Numbered from the stretch's first letter, positions 28,406-37,582 are shown. The stretch is 64,000 bases of DNA from Actinoplanes nipponensis (GCF_016862275.1 NZ_BOMQ01000026.1:124001-188000); one strand, 5' to 3'. Program-made: numbers and translations. The notes: a model not told the origin generated them from the sequence alone.

Positions 28406-29487
28406 GCCGCCCGCGCCAACGGCAGGTCGGCGCGGACCTCGAAGCCGCCGCCGGGCAGCGGGCCGGCCCGCAGGGTGCCGCCCAGCAGCTGCGCGCGTTC
28501 CCGCATGCCGACGATGCCGCGGTGGTCCGACCCGGTCACCCGGCCGACGGACCGGGCCGGGCCGTCGTCGCGGACCGCCAGCCGCAGCGCGTCCGGCTCG
28601 CACCGCACGGTCACCACCGCGCGCGTCGCCTGGCTGTGGCGCAGCGTGTTGGTCAGCGACTCCTGGACGATCCGGTACGCCGACCGGTCGACCGCCGCCG
28701 GCAGCTCGCGCAGCTCGGTGCGCACCTCCACCCGCAGCCCGGTGGCGCCCAGCGCCGCGGCGAGCGCGCCGAGCTGGGCCAGCCCCGGCTGCGGCCCGCC
28801 CGAACCGGGGTCGTCCGCGCTGGTGGTCTGCAGCAGGACCCGCAGCTCGGCCAGCGTGGACCGGGCCGCCGCCGCGATGGCGCCCAGCGCCTGGCGGGCC
28901 AGCTCGGGCCGGCGGTCGAAGGCGTCCTCGGCCGCCGTGGCCTGCACGACGATGACCGCCACCGTGTGGGCCAGCACGTCGTGCAGCTCCCGGGCGATCC
29001 GGTCGCGTTCCTGCGTCACGATGCGCCGGCGCAGGTCCGAGCGCCGCAGCGCGCGGGTGCGGCCCAGCTCGCCCAGCGTCCAGCCCAGCGCGGGCCCGGC
29101 CGCGGCGAGCAGCATGGTGCGCCAGTCGCCGGTGACCAGCTTCCACGGCGTCGCCGCGACCAGCGCCGCCAGCACCCCCAGCGAGCGGCGCGGGCTGCGT
29201 ACCCGGGCGTAGCCGGCCAGCACGGCGGCGGACTGGCCCAGCCAGCCGGTGCCCGGGGCCAGCGCCTCCAGCCCGGCGCCGCTCACGACGGCGACCGCCA
29301 TGGCCGCCTCGGGCCGGGTCCGGACGGCCGCCACCATGGCGCCCTGCACCAGCGCGCAGGTGAGCGCGACGACCCGGCCCGCGGCGGTGACCGGACCGTC
29401 CGGAGTGATCAGCACGAGGATCGCCAGGATCAGGGCCAGCGCCGCCGCGGCGGCGTGATCCCCGATCCGGTCCCGGGCAATGCGCAC
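28402..29487 (-). CDS. Sensor histidine kinase (HisKA_3 type)
   Basis: A 361-residue membrane kinase. About five hydrophobic segments occupy residues 10-140, with no sizeable extracellular domain. The dimerisation domain ERDRIARELHDVLAHTVAVI carries the phospho-acceptor His169, and the ATPase domain ends with GIVGMRERAQLLGGTL and GGGFEVRADLPL. This is the NarX/DesK-like class usually paired with NarL-type regulators, as here. The lack of an input domain suggests sensing within or at the membrane. Start is the GTG at 29487. Confidence 0.94.
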   Translation of the reverse strand: MRIARDRIGDHAAAAALALILAILVLITPDGPVTAAGRVVALTCALVQGAMVAAVRTRPEAAMAVAVVSGAGLEALAPGTGWLGQSAAVLAGYARVRSPRRSLGVLAALVAATPWKLVTGDWRTMLLAAAGPALGWTLGELGRTRALRRSDLRRRIVTQERDRIARELHDVLAHTVAVIVVQATAAEDAFDRRPELARQALGAIAAAARSTLAELRVLLQTTSADDPGSGGPQPGLAQLGALAAALGATGLRVEVRTELRELPAAVDRSAYRIVQESLTNTLRHSQATRAVVTVRCEPDALRLAVRDDGPARSVGRVTGSDHRGIVGMRERAQLLGGTLRAGPLPGGGFEVRADLPLARAA

Positions 29488-29587
29488 GCTGCGATCCTAG
29501 GCAGCGCGGGGCGGGCGGGCATCGGTCGCGGGAACGGGCCGCCGCTCATCCCCGGGAACGAGGCCCCCGGGGTGGTAGGCAGGGTGG

Positions 29588-31144
29588 GTGGACGACACCG
29601 CCCGGCCCCGCCCCCGCCGGCACTTCACGCCGTCGGCCGGCTGGCTCAACGACCCGCACGGCGTGGTCCACGCCGACGGCCGCTACCACGTGTTCTTCCA
29701 GCACAACCCGGCCGCGACGCGCTGGCGCCCGGAGATCCACTGGGGACACGCCACCTCGGCCGACCTGATCCGCTGGACCGAACAGCCGGTCGCCCTGGCC
29801 CCGGTGGCGGCGGAGACGGGCTGCTGGTCCGGCTCCGTGGTCCTGCCGGCCGGGGCCGCGCCCGCGCTGTTCTACACCCGGGTCCCCGCCGGCGGGGACC
29901 CGGCCCTGGCGCAGGTCGTACGCGCCCGGGGCGCCGCCGACCTGCGGACCTGGCGGCGTGACCCCGTCGCGCCCGTCATCGCCGGGCCGCCGCCCGCCGT
30001 GGCCGAGATGCGCGACCCGTCGGTGTGGCGGGCCGCCGACGGATGGCGCATGGTGCTCGGCGCCCGCCTGAGCGACGGCGCCGCCGCCGTGGTGCAGTAC
30101 CGCTCGGCGGACCTGCGGACCTGGCGCCACGACGGGATCGTGGCGCGCCAGGACGGCGGCGCGCCACCCGGCTCCCTGTGGGAGTGCCCGCAGCTCTTCC
30201 CGCTCGACGGCACCTGGGTGCTGCTGGTGTCGGTGCTGCACGACGGCGCCGGGCAGGGCGTGGCCTACGCGCTCGGCGACTACGACGGACGGCGGTTCAC
30301 CGCCCGCACCTGGGGCCGGTTCAGCCACGGCGCCCCGATGTACGCCACCACGGCGTTCCGGGACGCCGCCGGACGCCGCTGCGTGCTGTCCTGGCTGCGC
30401 GAACACGGGGACGCCGCGCCGCCGGGCTCGCCCTGGGCGGGCGCGCTCAGCCTGCCCTGGGTGCTCTCGGTCGCGGGCGACCGGCTGCTGGCCGCCCCGC
30501 ACCCCCACCTCGGCCGGTGCGGAACGGTCGTGCGCGCCCCCGGCCGGGTCACGGCCGGCGGCCTCACCTTCGTGGTGGGCCCCGACGCCGTCACGCTGAC
30601 CGGCGGCGGCCGCCCGTTGCTGCGCCTGCCCGGCGGACCGTCGGCCCGGCTGATCAGGGACGCCGACCTGCTGGGGTGGTCGTCGAGGGGGTCGCCGGGA
30701 TCGGCGCCGCCCGGTTTGACGCCCGGGACGCCGGGAAAGGTGCACCTCATGGCGACTCGTGACATGCCGGGGACGCTCAAGCGCTCCCCGAAGAAGGCCC
30801 AGGACACCTACGTGGCGGCGCACGACTCCGCCGTCAAGGAGTACGGCGAGGGCGAACGCGCCCACCGGACGGCGCTGGCCGCGGTCAAGCACGCCTTCGA
30901 GAAGGTCGGCGACCACTGGGAGCCCAAGGCGAAGAAGGGGCCCAGCGACGCCAAGGCGGCCGGCGGACGGGACACGAAGAAGAAGACCGCCGGCGGTGTG
31001 GACGCCAACGCCAGCAAGGAGCACCTGCGCTCGGTGGCCAAGAAGCTGTCCATCGGCGGCCGGTCGTCGATGAAGAAGGCGGAGCTGGTCGAGGCCATCC
31101 AGAAGGCCAACGCGAAGAGCACCCGCAAGGCCCGCGCCCGGTGA
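29588..31144 (+). CDS. GH32 beta-fructosidase-like gene reading in frame into chaB (probable frameshift)
   Basis: A GTG-started reading frame of 518 codons. Residues 1 to about 330 are a glycoside hydrolase 32 domain: HFTPSAGWLNDPHGVVHADG holds the nucleophile Asp, AEMRDPSVWR the RDP motif and LWECPQLFP the acid Glu. Such enzymes cleave sucrose, levan or inulin. No signal peptide is seen. The C-terminal beta-sandwich is cut short after LIRDADLLG, and the frame then runs through Ser/Gly/Pro-rich sequence into the ChaB protein that starts at 30750. The next frame from 30676 reads VVVEGVAGIGAARFDARDAG and stops at 30760-30762, just inside chaB. One base missing from the G run at 30673-30676 would explain this. 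The GH32 gene probably ends at 30762. Confidence 0.75.
   Translation: MDDTARPRPRRHFTPSAGWLNDPHGVVHADGRYHVFFQHNPAATRWRPEIHWGHATSADLIRWTEQPVALAPVAAETGCWSGSVVLPAGAAPALFYTRVPAGGDPALAQVVRARGAADLRTWRRDPVAPVIAGPPPAVAEMRDPSVWRAADGWRMVLGARLSDGAAAVVQYRSADLRTWRHDGIVARQDGGAPPGSLWECPQLFPLDGTWVLLVSVLHDGAGQGVAYALGDYDGRRFTARTWGRFSHGAPMYATTAFRDAAGRRCVLSWLREHGDAAPPGSPWAGALSLPWVLSVAGDRLLAAPHPHLGRCGTVVRAPGRVTAGGLTFVVGPDAVTLTGGGRPLLRLPGGPSARLIRDADLLGWSSRGSPGSAPPGLTPGTPGKVHLMATRDMPGTLKRSPKKAQDTYVAAHDSAVKEYGEGERAHRTALAAVKHAFEKVGDHWEPKAKKGPSDAKAAGGRDTKKKTAGGVDANASKEHLRSVAKKLSIGGRSSMKKAELVEAIQKANAKSTRKARAR
30750..31144 (+). CDS. chaB: ChaB family protein with Rho N-terminal-like domain
   Basis: A 131-residue lysine-rich protein. 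The N-terminal part PGTLKRSPKKAQDTYVAAHD followed by VKEYGEGERAHRTALAAVKH is the ChaB fold. After a Lys/Gly-rich linker the C-terminus (EHLRSVAKKLSIGGRSSMKK, AELVEAIQKAN) looks like a Rho_N/SAP-type nucleic acid-binding helix pair. ChaB is linked to cation transport regulation in Escherichia coli by name only; function is unclear. The ATG at 30750 has GGAAAGG 7 bases upstream, which argues that chaB is an independent gene and not a true fusion to GH32. Its stop overlaps the GTG start of the DUF1810 gene (GTGA). Confidence 0.88.
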
Positions 31145-31551
31145 GCGACCTCGCCCGCTTCGTCGACGCCCAGCGCGACGTCTACCCGCAGGCGCTGGCC
31201 GAGTTGCGGGCCGGCGGCAAGCGCAGCCACTGGATGTGGTTCGTGTTCCCGCAGATCGCCGGGCTCGGCCGCACCGCCACCGCGCAGCACTACGCCGTCG
31301 CCGACCTGGCCGAGGCCCGGGCGTACCTGGCCCATCCGGTGCTCGGCCCGCGGCTGACCGAGTGCGCCGAGGCGCTGCTGGCGGTACGGGGCCGCACCGC
31401 CACCCAGATCCTCGGCACCCCGGACGACCTCAAGCTGCGCTCGTCGATGACGCTGTTCGCGCACGCCGCCGACGACCCGGGCGTGTTCCGGGCCGTCCTC
31501 GAGCGTTACTACGGCGGCCAGGACGACCCGCTCACGCTTCAGCGGCTGTAA
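31141..31551 (+). CDS. DUF1810 protein
   Basis: A 136-residue cytoplasmic protein. SDLARFVDAQRDVYPQALAE, SHWMWFVFPQIAGLGRT and the C-terminal DDLKLRSSMTLFAHAA follow the DUF1810 pattern. The family is widespread and uncharacterised. It begins with GTG overlapping the chaB stop and is probably co-translated with it. It ends tail-to-tail 13 bases inside the DEAD-box gene. Confidence 0.92.
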   Translation: MSDLARFVDAQRDVYPQALAELRAGGKRSHWMWFVFPQIAGLGRTATAQHYAVADLAEARAYLAHPVLGPRLTECAEALLAVRGRTATQILGTPDDLKLRSSMTLFAHAADDPGVFRAVLERYYGGQDDPLTLQRL

Positions 31552-33215
31552 CGCTCCCGGCGCACCTGCGGCCGACGGCCCCGGACGGTGGCCTGCGACA
31601 TCGCCGCGATCACCATCTCGGCGGCCGACTCGGGCACCTCGACCAGGGAGAACCGGTCGGTGATCTGGATCGCGCCGATGTCGCGGGCGTTGAGCCCGGA
31701 CTCGCCGGCGATCGCGCCGACCAGGTCCTGCGGGCGCAGGCCGGCGCGCCGGCCCAGGCCGATGAACAGCCGGGCGACGCCTTCGCCGGCCGGTCCGCCG
31801 CGGCGCTCGGGCCGCTCGGTCCGCCGGCCGTCGCGGCCCTCCGGGCGCTCCCGGACCAGCTCGCGCGGCGTCGGGATCTCCTGCTCGTCGACGTCGCCGC
31901 CGGCCGCCTCGTGGGCCAGCTTGACCGCGGCCAGGGCCACCGTCTCGATGTCGAACTCGCTGGTCAGCGACTCGATGACGACCCGGAAGCGCTCCAGGTC
32001 GTCCGACTGCAGGCTGCTCTCCAGCGACGCGCGGGTCAGCTCGAGGCGCCGGGCCCGCAGGTCGGTGACCGTGGGCACCTTCTCCAGGGTGATCCGCTGC
32101 CGGGTGAGCCGCTCGATCGCCTTGAGCATGCGCGACTCGCGCGGCTCGGCCAGGGTGATCGCCGCGCCCTCCCGGCCGGCCCGCCCGACCCGGCCGATGC
32201 GGTGCACGTACGCCTCGGGCGCCGACGGCACGTTGTAGTTCACCACGTGGGTGAGCTGCTCCACGTCGAGGCCGCGGGCGGCCACGTCGGTGGCCACCAG
32301 CAGCTCGGTGCTGCCCGCCCGCAGCCGGCCCATGACCCGGTCGCGCTGGTCCTGGCTCATGCCGCCGTGCAGCGCCTCGGCCCGGTAGCCGCGCCCGTTG
32401 AGCGTCTCGGTGACCTGGTCGACCTCCTCGCGGGTCCGGCAGAAGATGATCGCCGCGGTGGGCGCCTCCACGTCGAGCACCCGCCCCAGCGCGGCCGACT
32501 TGTGCGCCCGGGCCACGATGTACGCGCTCTGGCGCACCAGCGGGATCTCGCCCGGGGCCGACGCCTCCCGGCCCATCTGGATGCGCACCGGGTCCTTGAG
32601 GTGCCGGCGGGCGATGCCGTCGATGCGCGGCGGCATCGTGGCGGAGAACAGCACGGTCTGGCGGGTCTGCGGGGTCTCGGCGAGGATGGCCTCGATGTCC
32701 TCGGCGAAGCCCATGTCGAGCATCTCGTCGGCCTCGTCGAGCACCACCGTGCGCACGTCGCTCAGGTCGAGGGTCTCGCGGCTGATGTGGTCCAGCACCC
32801 GGCCCGGCGTGCCGACGACCACGTCCACGCCGCGCTGCAGGGCCTGCAGCTGGCGCCCGATCGGCTGCCCACCGTAGACCGGCAGCACCCGCACGCCGAG
32901 GTCGCGGCCGTAGCGGTGGACCGCCTGCGACACCTGCTCGGCCAGCTCGCGGGTCGGCACCAGCACCAGCGCGGCCGGGCCGCCCCTGGCGTCCGGCTCG
33001 AGGCGGTGCAGCAGCGGCAGCGCGAAGGCCGCGGTCTTGCCGGTGCCGGTCGCGGCCTGGCCCAGCAGGTCGTTGCCCGCCAGCAGCGGCGGGATGGCCT
33101 CGCGCTGGATCGGCGTCGGCTCTTCGTAGCCCAAGCTGGTCAGTGCCTTCAGCAGCTCGGGACGGAGCGCCAGACCGGCGAAGCCTGTCGCGTCCGCGAA
33201 CAGGTGCTCGCTCAT
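31539..33215 (-). CDS. DEAD-box RNA helicase
   Basis: A 558-residue ATP-dependent RNA helicase. Motifs in order: the Q motif (GYEEPTPIQREAIPPLL), I (AATGTGKT), Ia (PTRELAEQ), Ib (TPGRV), II (VLDEADEML), III (SATMP), V (TDVAARGLD) and VI (HRIGRVGRAG). The C-terminus (VARLFIGLGRRAGLRPQDLV and IAGESGLNARDIGAIQITDR) is a DbpA/CsdA-like RNA-binding domain followed by a short Arg-rich tail. This build fits a cold-shock or ribosome-assembly helicase of the DeaD type. The start is an ATG; no operon partner. Confidence 0.95.
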   Translation of the reverse strand: MSEHLFADATGFAGLALRPELLKALTSLGYEEPTPIQREAIPPLLAGNDLLGQAATGTGKTAAFALPLLHRLEPDARGGPAALVLVPTRELAEQVSQAVHRYGRDLGVRVLPVYGGQPIGRQLQALQRGVDVVVGTPGRVLDHISRETLDLSDVRTVVLDEADEMLDMGFAEDIEAILAETPQTRQTVLFSATMPPRIDGIARRHLKDPVRIQMGREASAPGEIPLVRQSAYIVARAHKSAALGRVLDVEAPTAAIIFCRTREEVDQVTETLNGRGYRAEALHGGMSQDQRDRVMGRLRAGSTELLVATDVAARGLDVEQLTHVVNYNVPSAPEAYVHRIGRVGRAGREGAAITLAEPRESRMLKAIERLTRQRITLEKVPTVTDLRARRLELTRASLESSLQSDDLERFRVVIESLTSEFDIETVALAAVKLAHEAAGGDVDEQEIPTPRELVRERPEGRDGRRTERPERRGGPAGEGVARLFIGLGRRAGLRPQDLVGAIAGESGLNARDIGAIQITDRFSLVEVPESAAEMVIAAMSQATVRGRRPQVRRERYSR

Positions 33216-33400
33216 TATCTTTGCTCCGGATCCGTCGTGCGCCGGTCACAGTGGCGACCGGCATCAACGACGACAAGGATACGGGGCCGGCCCGCGGCGG
33301 CCGCCGGCCGGGACCCGCAACCGGCGCCGGCCGCCCTCCGCGCGGTCGTACCTCCGACTCAGGCCGGGTGCGCGGCGCCGGATTGGGCCAGGATCGCGGT

Positions 33401-34330
33401 ATGGCGGACGTGATCGTGGTGGGCGGCGGGATCATCGGGCTGACGGCGGCGACCCGGCTGCGCGAGCGCGGCGCGGAGGTGACCGTGTGGTCGGCGCAGG
33501 AGCCGGCCGAGACGGTGTCCGCGGTCGCGGCGGCGGCCTGGTACCCCACCCGGACCGGGCCCGGCGAGCGGATCCTGGCCTGGGCGGCGGCCAGCTACGA
33601 CCAGTTCCGCCGGGACGCCTTCGACCGGGTGCCCGGCGTGCTGGTGCGCGAGACCCGCAATCTGGAACGTTCCGGGGCGACCGGCGAGCCGTGGTGGGCG
33701 CCGGCCGCGCGCGGGGTGCGGTACCACCCCGCGCCCGCGCCGTGGACCCGCGAGGTGCGGTTCCGCGCGCCGCTGGTGGAGATGGGCGAGTACCTGCCGT
33801 GGCTGCGGGAGCGGCTGCGGACGGCCGGCGCGCGGGTGCTGCGGCGCCGCGTCGACCGGCTGGAGGAGGCCCTGGTCGAGGCGCCGGTGGTGGTCAACGC
33901 GACCGGGCTGGCCGCCGGCCCGCTGTGCGGCGACCCGGACGTGCTCCCGGCCCGCGGGCAGATCGTGCTGGTGGCCAACACCGGCATCTACACCAGCGTG
34001 CGCGACGAGGGCGAGCCCGGCACGTACGTGCACCCGCGCAGCCGCGACGTGGTGCTCGGCGGCACCTGGCAGGAGGGCGACTGGAACACCACGCCCGACC
34101 CGGCGACCCGCGACGCCATCCTGGAACGTTGCCGGGCCCTGGTGCCGGAGCTGGCGGGCGCGCCGATCGTGGGGGAGAAGGTCGGGCTGCGGCCGGTGCG
34201 GCGCGGCGGGCCGCGGGTGGAGGCGGAGAAGTGGCCGGGCGGGACGGTGGTGCACGCGTACGGGCACGGCGGCGCCGGCATGACGCTGTGCTGGGGCTGC
34301 GCGGACGAGGTCGCCGCGCTGGCCCTCTGA
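33401..34330 (+). CDS. D-amino-acid oxidase-type FAD oxidoreductase
   Basis: A 309-residue flavoprotein. The N-terminal dinucleotide-binding motif VIVVGGGIIGLTAATRLRER is followed by SAVAAAAWYPTR, the family motif VVNATGLAA, and the C-terminal VRRGGPRVEAEKW and VVHAYGHGGAGMTLCWGCA, all as in D-amino-acid oxidases. It should oxidise D-amino acids to keto acids with hydrogen peroxide. The ATG at 33401 places the motif at residue 4. No signal peptide, no adjacent racemase or permease. It is divergent from the DEAD-box gene. Confidence 0.93.
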   Translation: MADVIVVGGGIIGLTAATRLRERGAEVTVWSAQEPAETVSAVAAAAWYPTRTGPGERILAWAAASYDQFRRDAFDRVPGVLVRETRNLERSGATGEPWWAPAARGVRYHPAPAPWTREVRFRAPLVEMGEYLPWLRERLRTAGARVLRRRVDRLEEALVEAPVVVNATGLAAGPLCGDPDVLPARGQIVLVANTGIYTSVRDEGEPGTYVHPRSRDVVLGGTWQEGDWNTTPDPATRDAILERCRALVPELAGAPIVGEKVGLRPVRRGGPRVEAEKWPGGTVVHAYGHGGAGMTLCWGCADEVAALAL

Positions 34331-34591
34331 CGACGCTTTGTCGATCTTCGGCGCGGCCCCGGCCACGGCGGAGGCCGCGGGGTCCGGTCCGGCGCCGCGG
34401 TCCGGCGGCGGTGCTCCCGCCGGCGCGGCCGGGCGGCCGGCGCCCCGCTGCTGCGCACCGCGGCCGACCCCCGGGGACGACCCCGGTCGGCACGCTGAAC
34501 AACTGCTCCGGCGGCGTTCGACGGCACCGGGTGTTCACCGCCGTCCAGCACCCGGGGGAGATCACCGGCGCCACCCGCTGAGCACGACGGC

Positions 34592-34617
34592 CCGCTCCCG
34601 GCGCCCGCCGGGAGCGG
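34592..34617. terminator. 11-base-stem hairpin between convergent genes
   Basis: CCGCTCCCGGC-GCCC-GCCGGGAGCGG is a perfect hairpin 5 bases beyond the stop of the minus-strand propeller-like gene, without a T-tract. The remaining bases between 34331 and 34591 hold nothing recognisable. Confidence 0.65.
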
Positions 34618-34622
34618 TACGT

Positions 34623-35696
34623 CTACACCGTGCGCAGGTCCAGCGTGTGCCAGGCCAGCGAGTCCTGGTCGCCGGTCGCCCACCACAGCACGCCGTTGCG
34701 GCAGAACACCCCGTCCGCCGCCGGGGTGACGTCCACGGTGCGGTCCGCCTTGATGTCGTAGACCAACAGCCCCGCCGTGCCGGTCAGGTCGGAGTCCGGG
34801 GCCGTCTCGGACAGCAGCTCGAAGCGGTCCAGCACCGCCACGTCGGGCACCGCCGCGCCGGCCGCGCCGCCCGCGATGCGCCGGCGGGCGGAGCCGTCCG
34901 GGTGCATCAGGTCGATGCGGGCCAGGCCGTCGCCGTTCATCACCAGCACCCGGCACCAGGCCGGGGCGCAGGTGATCAGTTCCGGTCCGGAGGTCTCGAC
35001 CGGGGTGTCCCGCCCGGTCTCCGTGTTGCGCAGCCGGGTGGTGCCCGCCTGGTCCCCGCCGCCGTCGGTCAGCCAGGGCCACGCGGTCAGCGCCCAGGAG
35101 CCGGGCTCCTCCCGGACCGCGACCGCGCCGCCGGTCAGGGCCACGGAACGGATCTCGGTGGTCGGCTCGCCGCCCGGCCCGGCGGCGGCCCAGTGCACCC
35201 GGCCGCCGGCCAGCACCAGGTCCCACTGCGAGCCGAAGAACACCGCGTTGCCGGTGTCGGTGGTCAGCCGCCGGGCCGGGCCGCCGGAGGTCTTCGCGGT
35301 CCACAGCTCGGTCGCGCCGCCGTCGGCCGACTCCACCCACGCGAGGTCGTCGCCCGCGGTCGCGAAGGCGCTGAAGTCCGGGTTCGTCGACAGCGGGCGG
35401 CGGCGCAGCTCGCGGACGGCGCCGTCGGCGCCGCGCAGCACCAGCCGTTCGGCCGTGCCGTCGGGGCTCGGCGCGGTGCCCACGCTGGTGCGGGCGTCCA
35501 GGAACAGGCCCGGGTGGTAGAGCGGCCCGTCGCGCAGGTTGCCGGGCAGCTCGGCGCGCTGGGCGCCGGGCCAGGCGGTGGCCAGCGGCACCCGGGCCGC
35601 GGGGGCGGGCGCCGGGTCGTGCGGGGCGTACACCAGCAGGGCGGCGCCCGCGGCCAGGGCGACGCCGAGACCGGCGAGGGCGGGCAGCCGTCTCAC
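34623..35696 (-). CDS. Membrane-anchored beta-propeller-like protein
   Basis: A 357-residue protein. RRLPALAGLGVALAAGAALL forms an N-terminal signal anchor. The rest is rich in repeated short strands with WVESADGGATELWTAKTSGG, RVHWAAAGPGGEPTTEIRSV and LVYDIKADRTVDVTP, resembling TolB/WD40-like propellers, although blade boundaries are not clear. It is probably exposed outside the membrane; function is not recognised. It starts with GTG overlapping the stop of the upstream TIGR03943-type gene (GTGA), making it the last gene of a three-gene operon with a permease, so an accessory or binding role in that system is possible. Confidence 0.72.
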   Translation of the reverse strand: MRRLPALAGLGVALAAGAALLVYAPHDPAPAPAARVPLATAWPGAQRAELPGNLRDGPLYHPGLFLDARTSVGTAPSPDGTAERLVLRGADGAVRELRRRPLSTNPDFSAFATAGDDLAWVESADGGATELWTAKTSGGPARRLTTDTGNAVFFGSQWDLVLAGGRVHWAAAGPGGEPTTEIRSVALTGGAVAVREEPGSWALTAWPWLTDGGGDQAGTTRLRNTETGRDTPVETSGPELITCAPAWCRVLVMNGDGLARIDLMHPDGSARRRIAGGAAGAAVPDVAVLDRFELLSETAPDSDLTGTAGLLVYDIKADRTVDVTPAADGVFCRNGVLWWATGDQDSLAWHTLDLRTV

Positions 35697-36460
35697 TCGT
35701 ACTGCTGCTTCGGCGGGGTGACCTCCTGCCAGGAGCGGACCTCCAGGTACGGCACCTCGGCCTGGTTCACCGGGTCCCGCGCCGTGCGCGCCGTCCACCC
35801 GCCGACGACCTGGATCCAGGTGTCCGCCGGCACGGCCGCCGGGACGTCCCCGCTGAGCGCCACCTTGATCGGCCGGCCGTCGGCGGCGCAGCACGACATC
35901 ACCATCCGGGCCAGCATCGGCTGCCCGTCCGGGCCGGGCGTGACGAAACCGGTCAGCCGCAGGGTGCGGCCGGTCAGGCTGCGCCCGCCGTCGAACACCG
36001 CCCGCGAGGCGTAGTCCAGCAGCCCGAGATCGACCGGGTCGCCGGCCGGCAGGGTCGGGTAGTCGGAGTCGGCGCCCGGCGCGGTCAGCACCGTGCCGGC
36101 CTGCCCGGCCGCGTCGGAGCCCAGCGCCGGCGGCGCGACCAGCAGCAGTCCGAGCACCGGCAACAGCAGCAGCCAGCCGACCCGCGGCTCGTGGTGGTGC
36201 CCGCCGTGCTCGTCGTGCCCGCCCGGCGTGGTGTCCTCGTCGGGGCCGCCGGGGCCGGCGGGCCGGTCGGGCCCCGCGGTCCGGCCGCGCAGGTCGTACC
36301 ACAGCGTCAGCACCGCGGCCGCGACCAGCAGCACCCCCGCGCCGATCAGGAACGGCCGCAGGCCCTCCTTGACGTAGCGCAGGTACAGCTCGGAGAGGCT
36401 CGCCTTGAGGATCGCGCCGCCGAACAGCAGCATGATCACGGCCTGGGCCTGCCGGTTCAC
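35693..36460 (-). CDS. TIGR03943 family putative permease subunit
   Basis: A 255-residue membrane protein with two N-terminal helices (residues about 5-45) and a third (about 105-125). Between them lies a histidine-rich stretch, HDEHGGHHHEPR, a likely metal-binding loop. The C-terminal soluble part has LTGFVTPGPDGQPMLARMVM followed by the conserved CC pair of this family, and WIQVVGGWTA. It is coupled to the DUF318-type permease by GTGA overlap, the standard pairing for this family. The transported substrate is unknown; the His-rich loop hints at a divalent metal. Start is GTG 36460. Confidence 0.88.
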   Translation of the reverse strand: MNRQAQAVIMLLFGGAILKASLSELYLRYVKEGLRPFLIGAGVLLVAAAVLTLWYDLRGRTAGPDRPAGPGGPDEDTTPGGHDEHGGHHHEPRVGWLLLLPVLGLLLVAPPALGSDAAGQAGTVLTAPGADSDYPTLPAGDPVDLGLLDYASRAVFDGGRSLTGRTLRLTGFVTPGPDGQPMLARMVMSCCAADGRPIKVALSGDVPAAVPADTWIQVVGGWTARTARDPVNQAEVPYLEVRSWQEVTPPKQQYE

Positions 36461-37491
36461 AGCAGCACCGCCCCGACGCCGGCGCCCACCAGCACCGCCG
36501 CGACGAAGGTGGCGGGGGCGAAGCGGACGGTGAAGCGCCGGCCGAAGACCCCGGCCTGCATGGCGATCAGCTTGAGGTCGACCATCGGGCCGACCACCAG
36601 GAACACCAGCCGCGAGGTGAGCGAGAACTGCGACAGCGACGCGGCCACGAAGGCGTCGGCCTCGCTGCAGATCGACAGCAGCACGGCCAGCACGGCCAGG
36701 GCGATGATCGACAGCACCTCGTTGTCGGCCAGCGTCTGCAGCCAGCTCTCCGGCACCACCACGTTGATGGTGGCGGCGGCCGCGGCGCCCAGCACGAGGA
36801 AGCCGCCGGCGTGCATGACGTCGTGCCGGCAGGCGGCCACGAACGCCTGGAGCCGGGAGCCGTCCTCGGCCGGGCGGGCCGGCAGCTTGATCCACTCGCT
36901 GCGGCCCAGCCGCAGCCACAACCAGCCCATCGCCACGGCGACGGCGAGGCTGGCCACGCCGCGGGCGACGACCATCTCCGGCCGGCCCGGGAACGCGACC
37001 GCGGTGGCGGTCAGCACGATGGGGTTGATCGCCGGCGCGGCCAGCAGGAACGCCAGCGCGGCGGCCGGGGTCACCCCGCGGCGGATCAGCGACCCGGCGA
37101 TGGGCACGCTGCCGCACTCGCAGCCGGGCAGGACCACCCCGGCCAGGCCGGCCGCCGGCACCGCCAGGGCCGGGTGCCGGGGCAGCGCCCGGGCCCAGAA
37201 CGACCGGGGCACGAACACGGCGATGACGGCCGAGAGCACCACGCCGAACACCAGGAACGGCACCGCCTGCACCAGCACCGAGACGAACACGGTGGTCCAG
37301 GTCTGCAGCCGCGGCGCGGAGACCAGCGCGGCCAGCGGGTTGCGCAGGATCACCAGCAGCACGAGCAGCACGGCCAGGAGCTCGACCGAGCCGAACCGCC
37401 GGCCGCCGGCGGGGGCCGGCGGCGGCGCGGCCGGCTCCGGGCCGGCCGGCGCGCTCTCGCGCCGGTCGGTGACGTCCTCGGGTGCGGTCAC
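36457..37491 (-). CDS. DUF318 (UPF0718) permease
   Basis: A 344-residue integral membrane protein with about eight helices. The signature GVVLPGCECGSVPIAGSLIR and AFLLAAPAINPIVLTATAVA identify the DUF318/YraQ permease family, whose members carry conserved cysteines in the first motif; ICSEADAFVAASL forms the second half signature. It heads the permease/TIGR03943/propeller operon. The start GTG 37491 is preferred to GTG 37500 because GGAG then lies 8 bases upstream. No Zur-like or other metal-regulator box was seen before it. Substrate unknown. Confidence 0.9.
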   Translation of the reverse strand: MTAPEDVTDRRESAPAGPEPAAPPPAPAGGRRFGSVELLAVLLVLLVILRNPLAALVSAPRLQTWTTVFVSVLVQAVPFLVFGVVLSAVIAVFVPRSFWARALPRHPALAVPAAGLAGVVLPGCECGSVPIAGSLIRRGVTPAAALAFLLAAPAINPIVLTATAVAFPGRPEMVVARGVASLAVAVAMGWLWLRLGRSEWIKLPARPAEDGSRLQAFVAACRHDVMHAGGFLVLGAAAAATINVVVPESWLQTLADNEVLSIIALAVLAVLLSICSEADAFVAASLSQFSLTSRLVFLVVGPMVDLKLIAMQAGVFGRRFTVRFAPATFVAAVLVGAGVGAVLL

Positions 37492-37582
37492 AGTGGTCAC
37501 TCCGGATGACGGGGTCGGTCGGTCGCCGCCCACCCTATCCACCCCGCCGCCCGGGACCGGAACCCCGAACCGGGCGCGTTGG

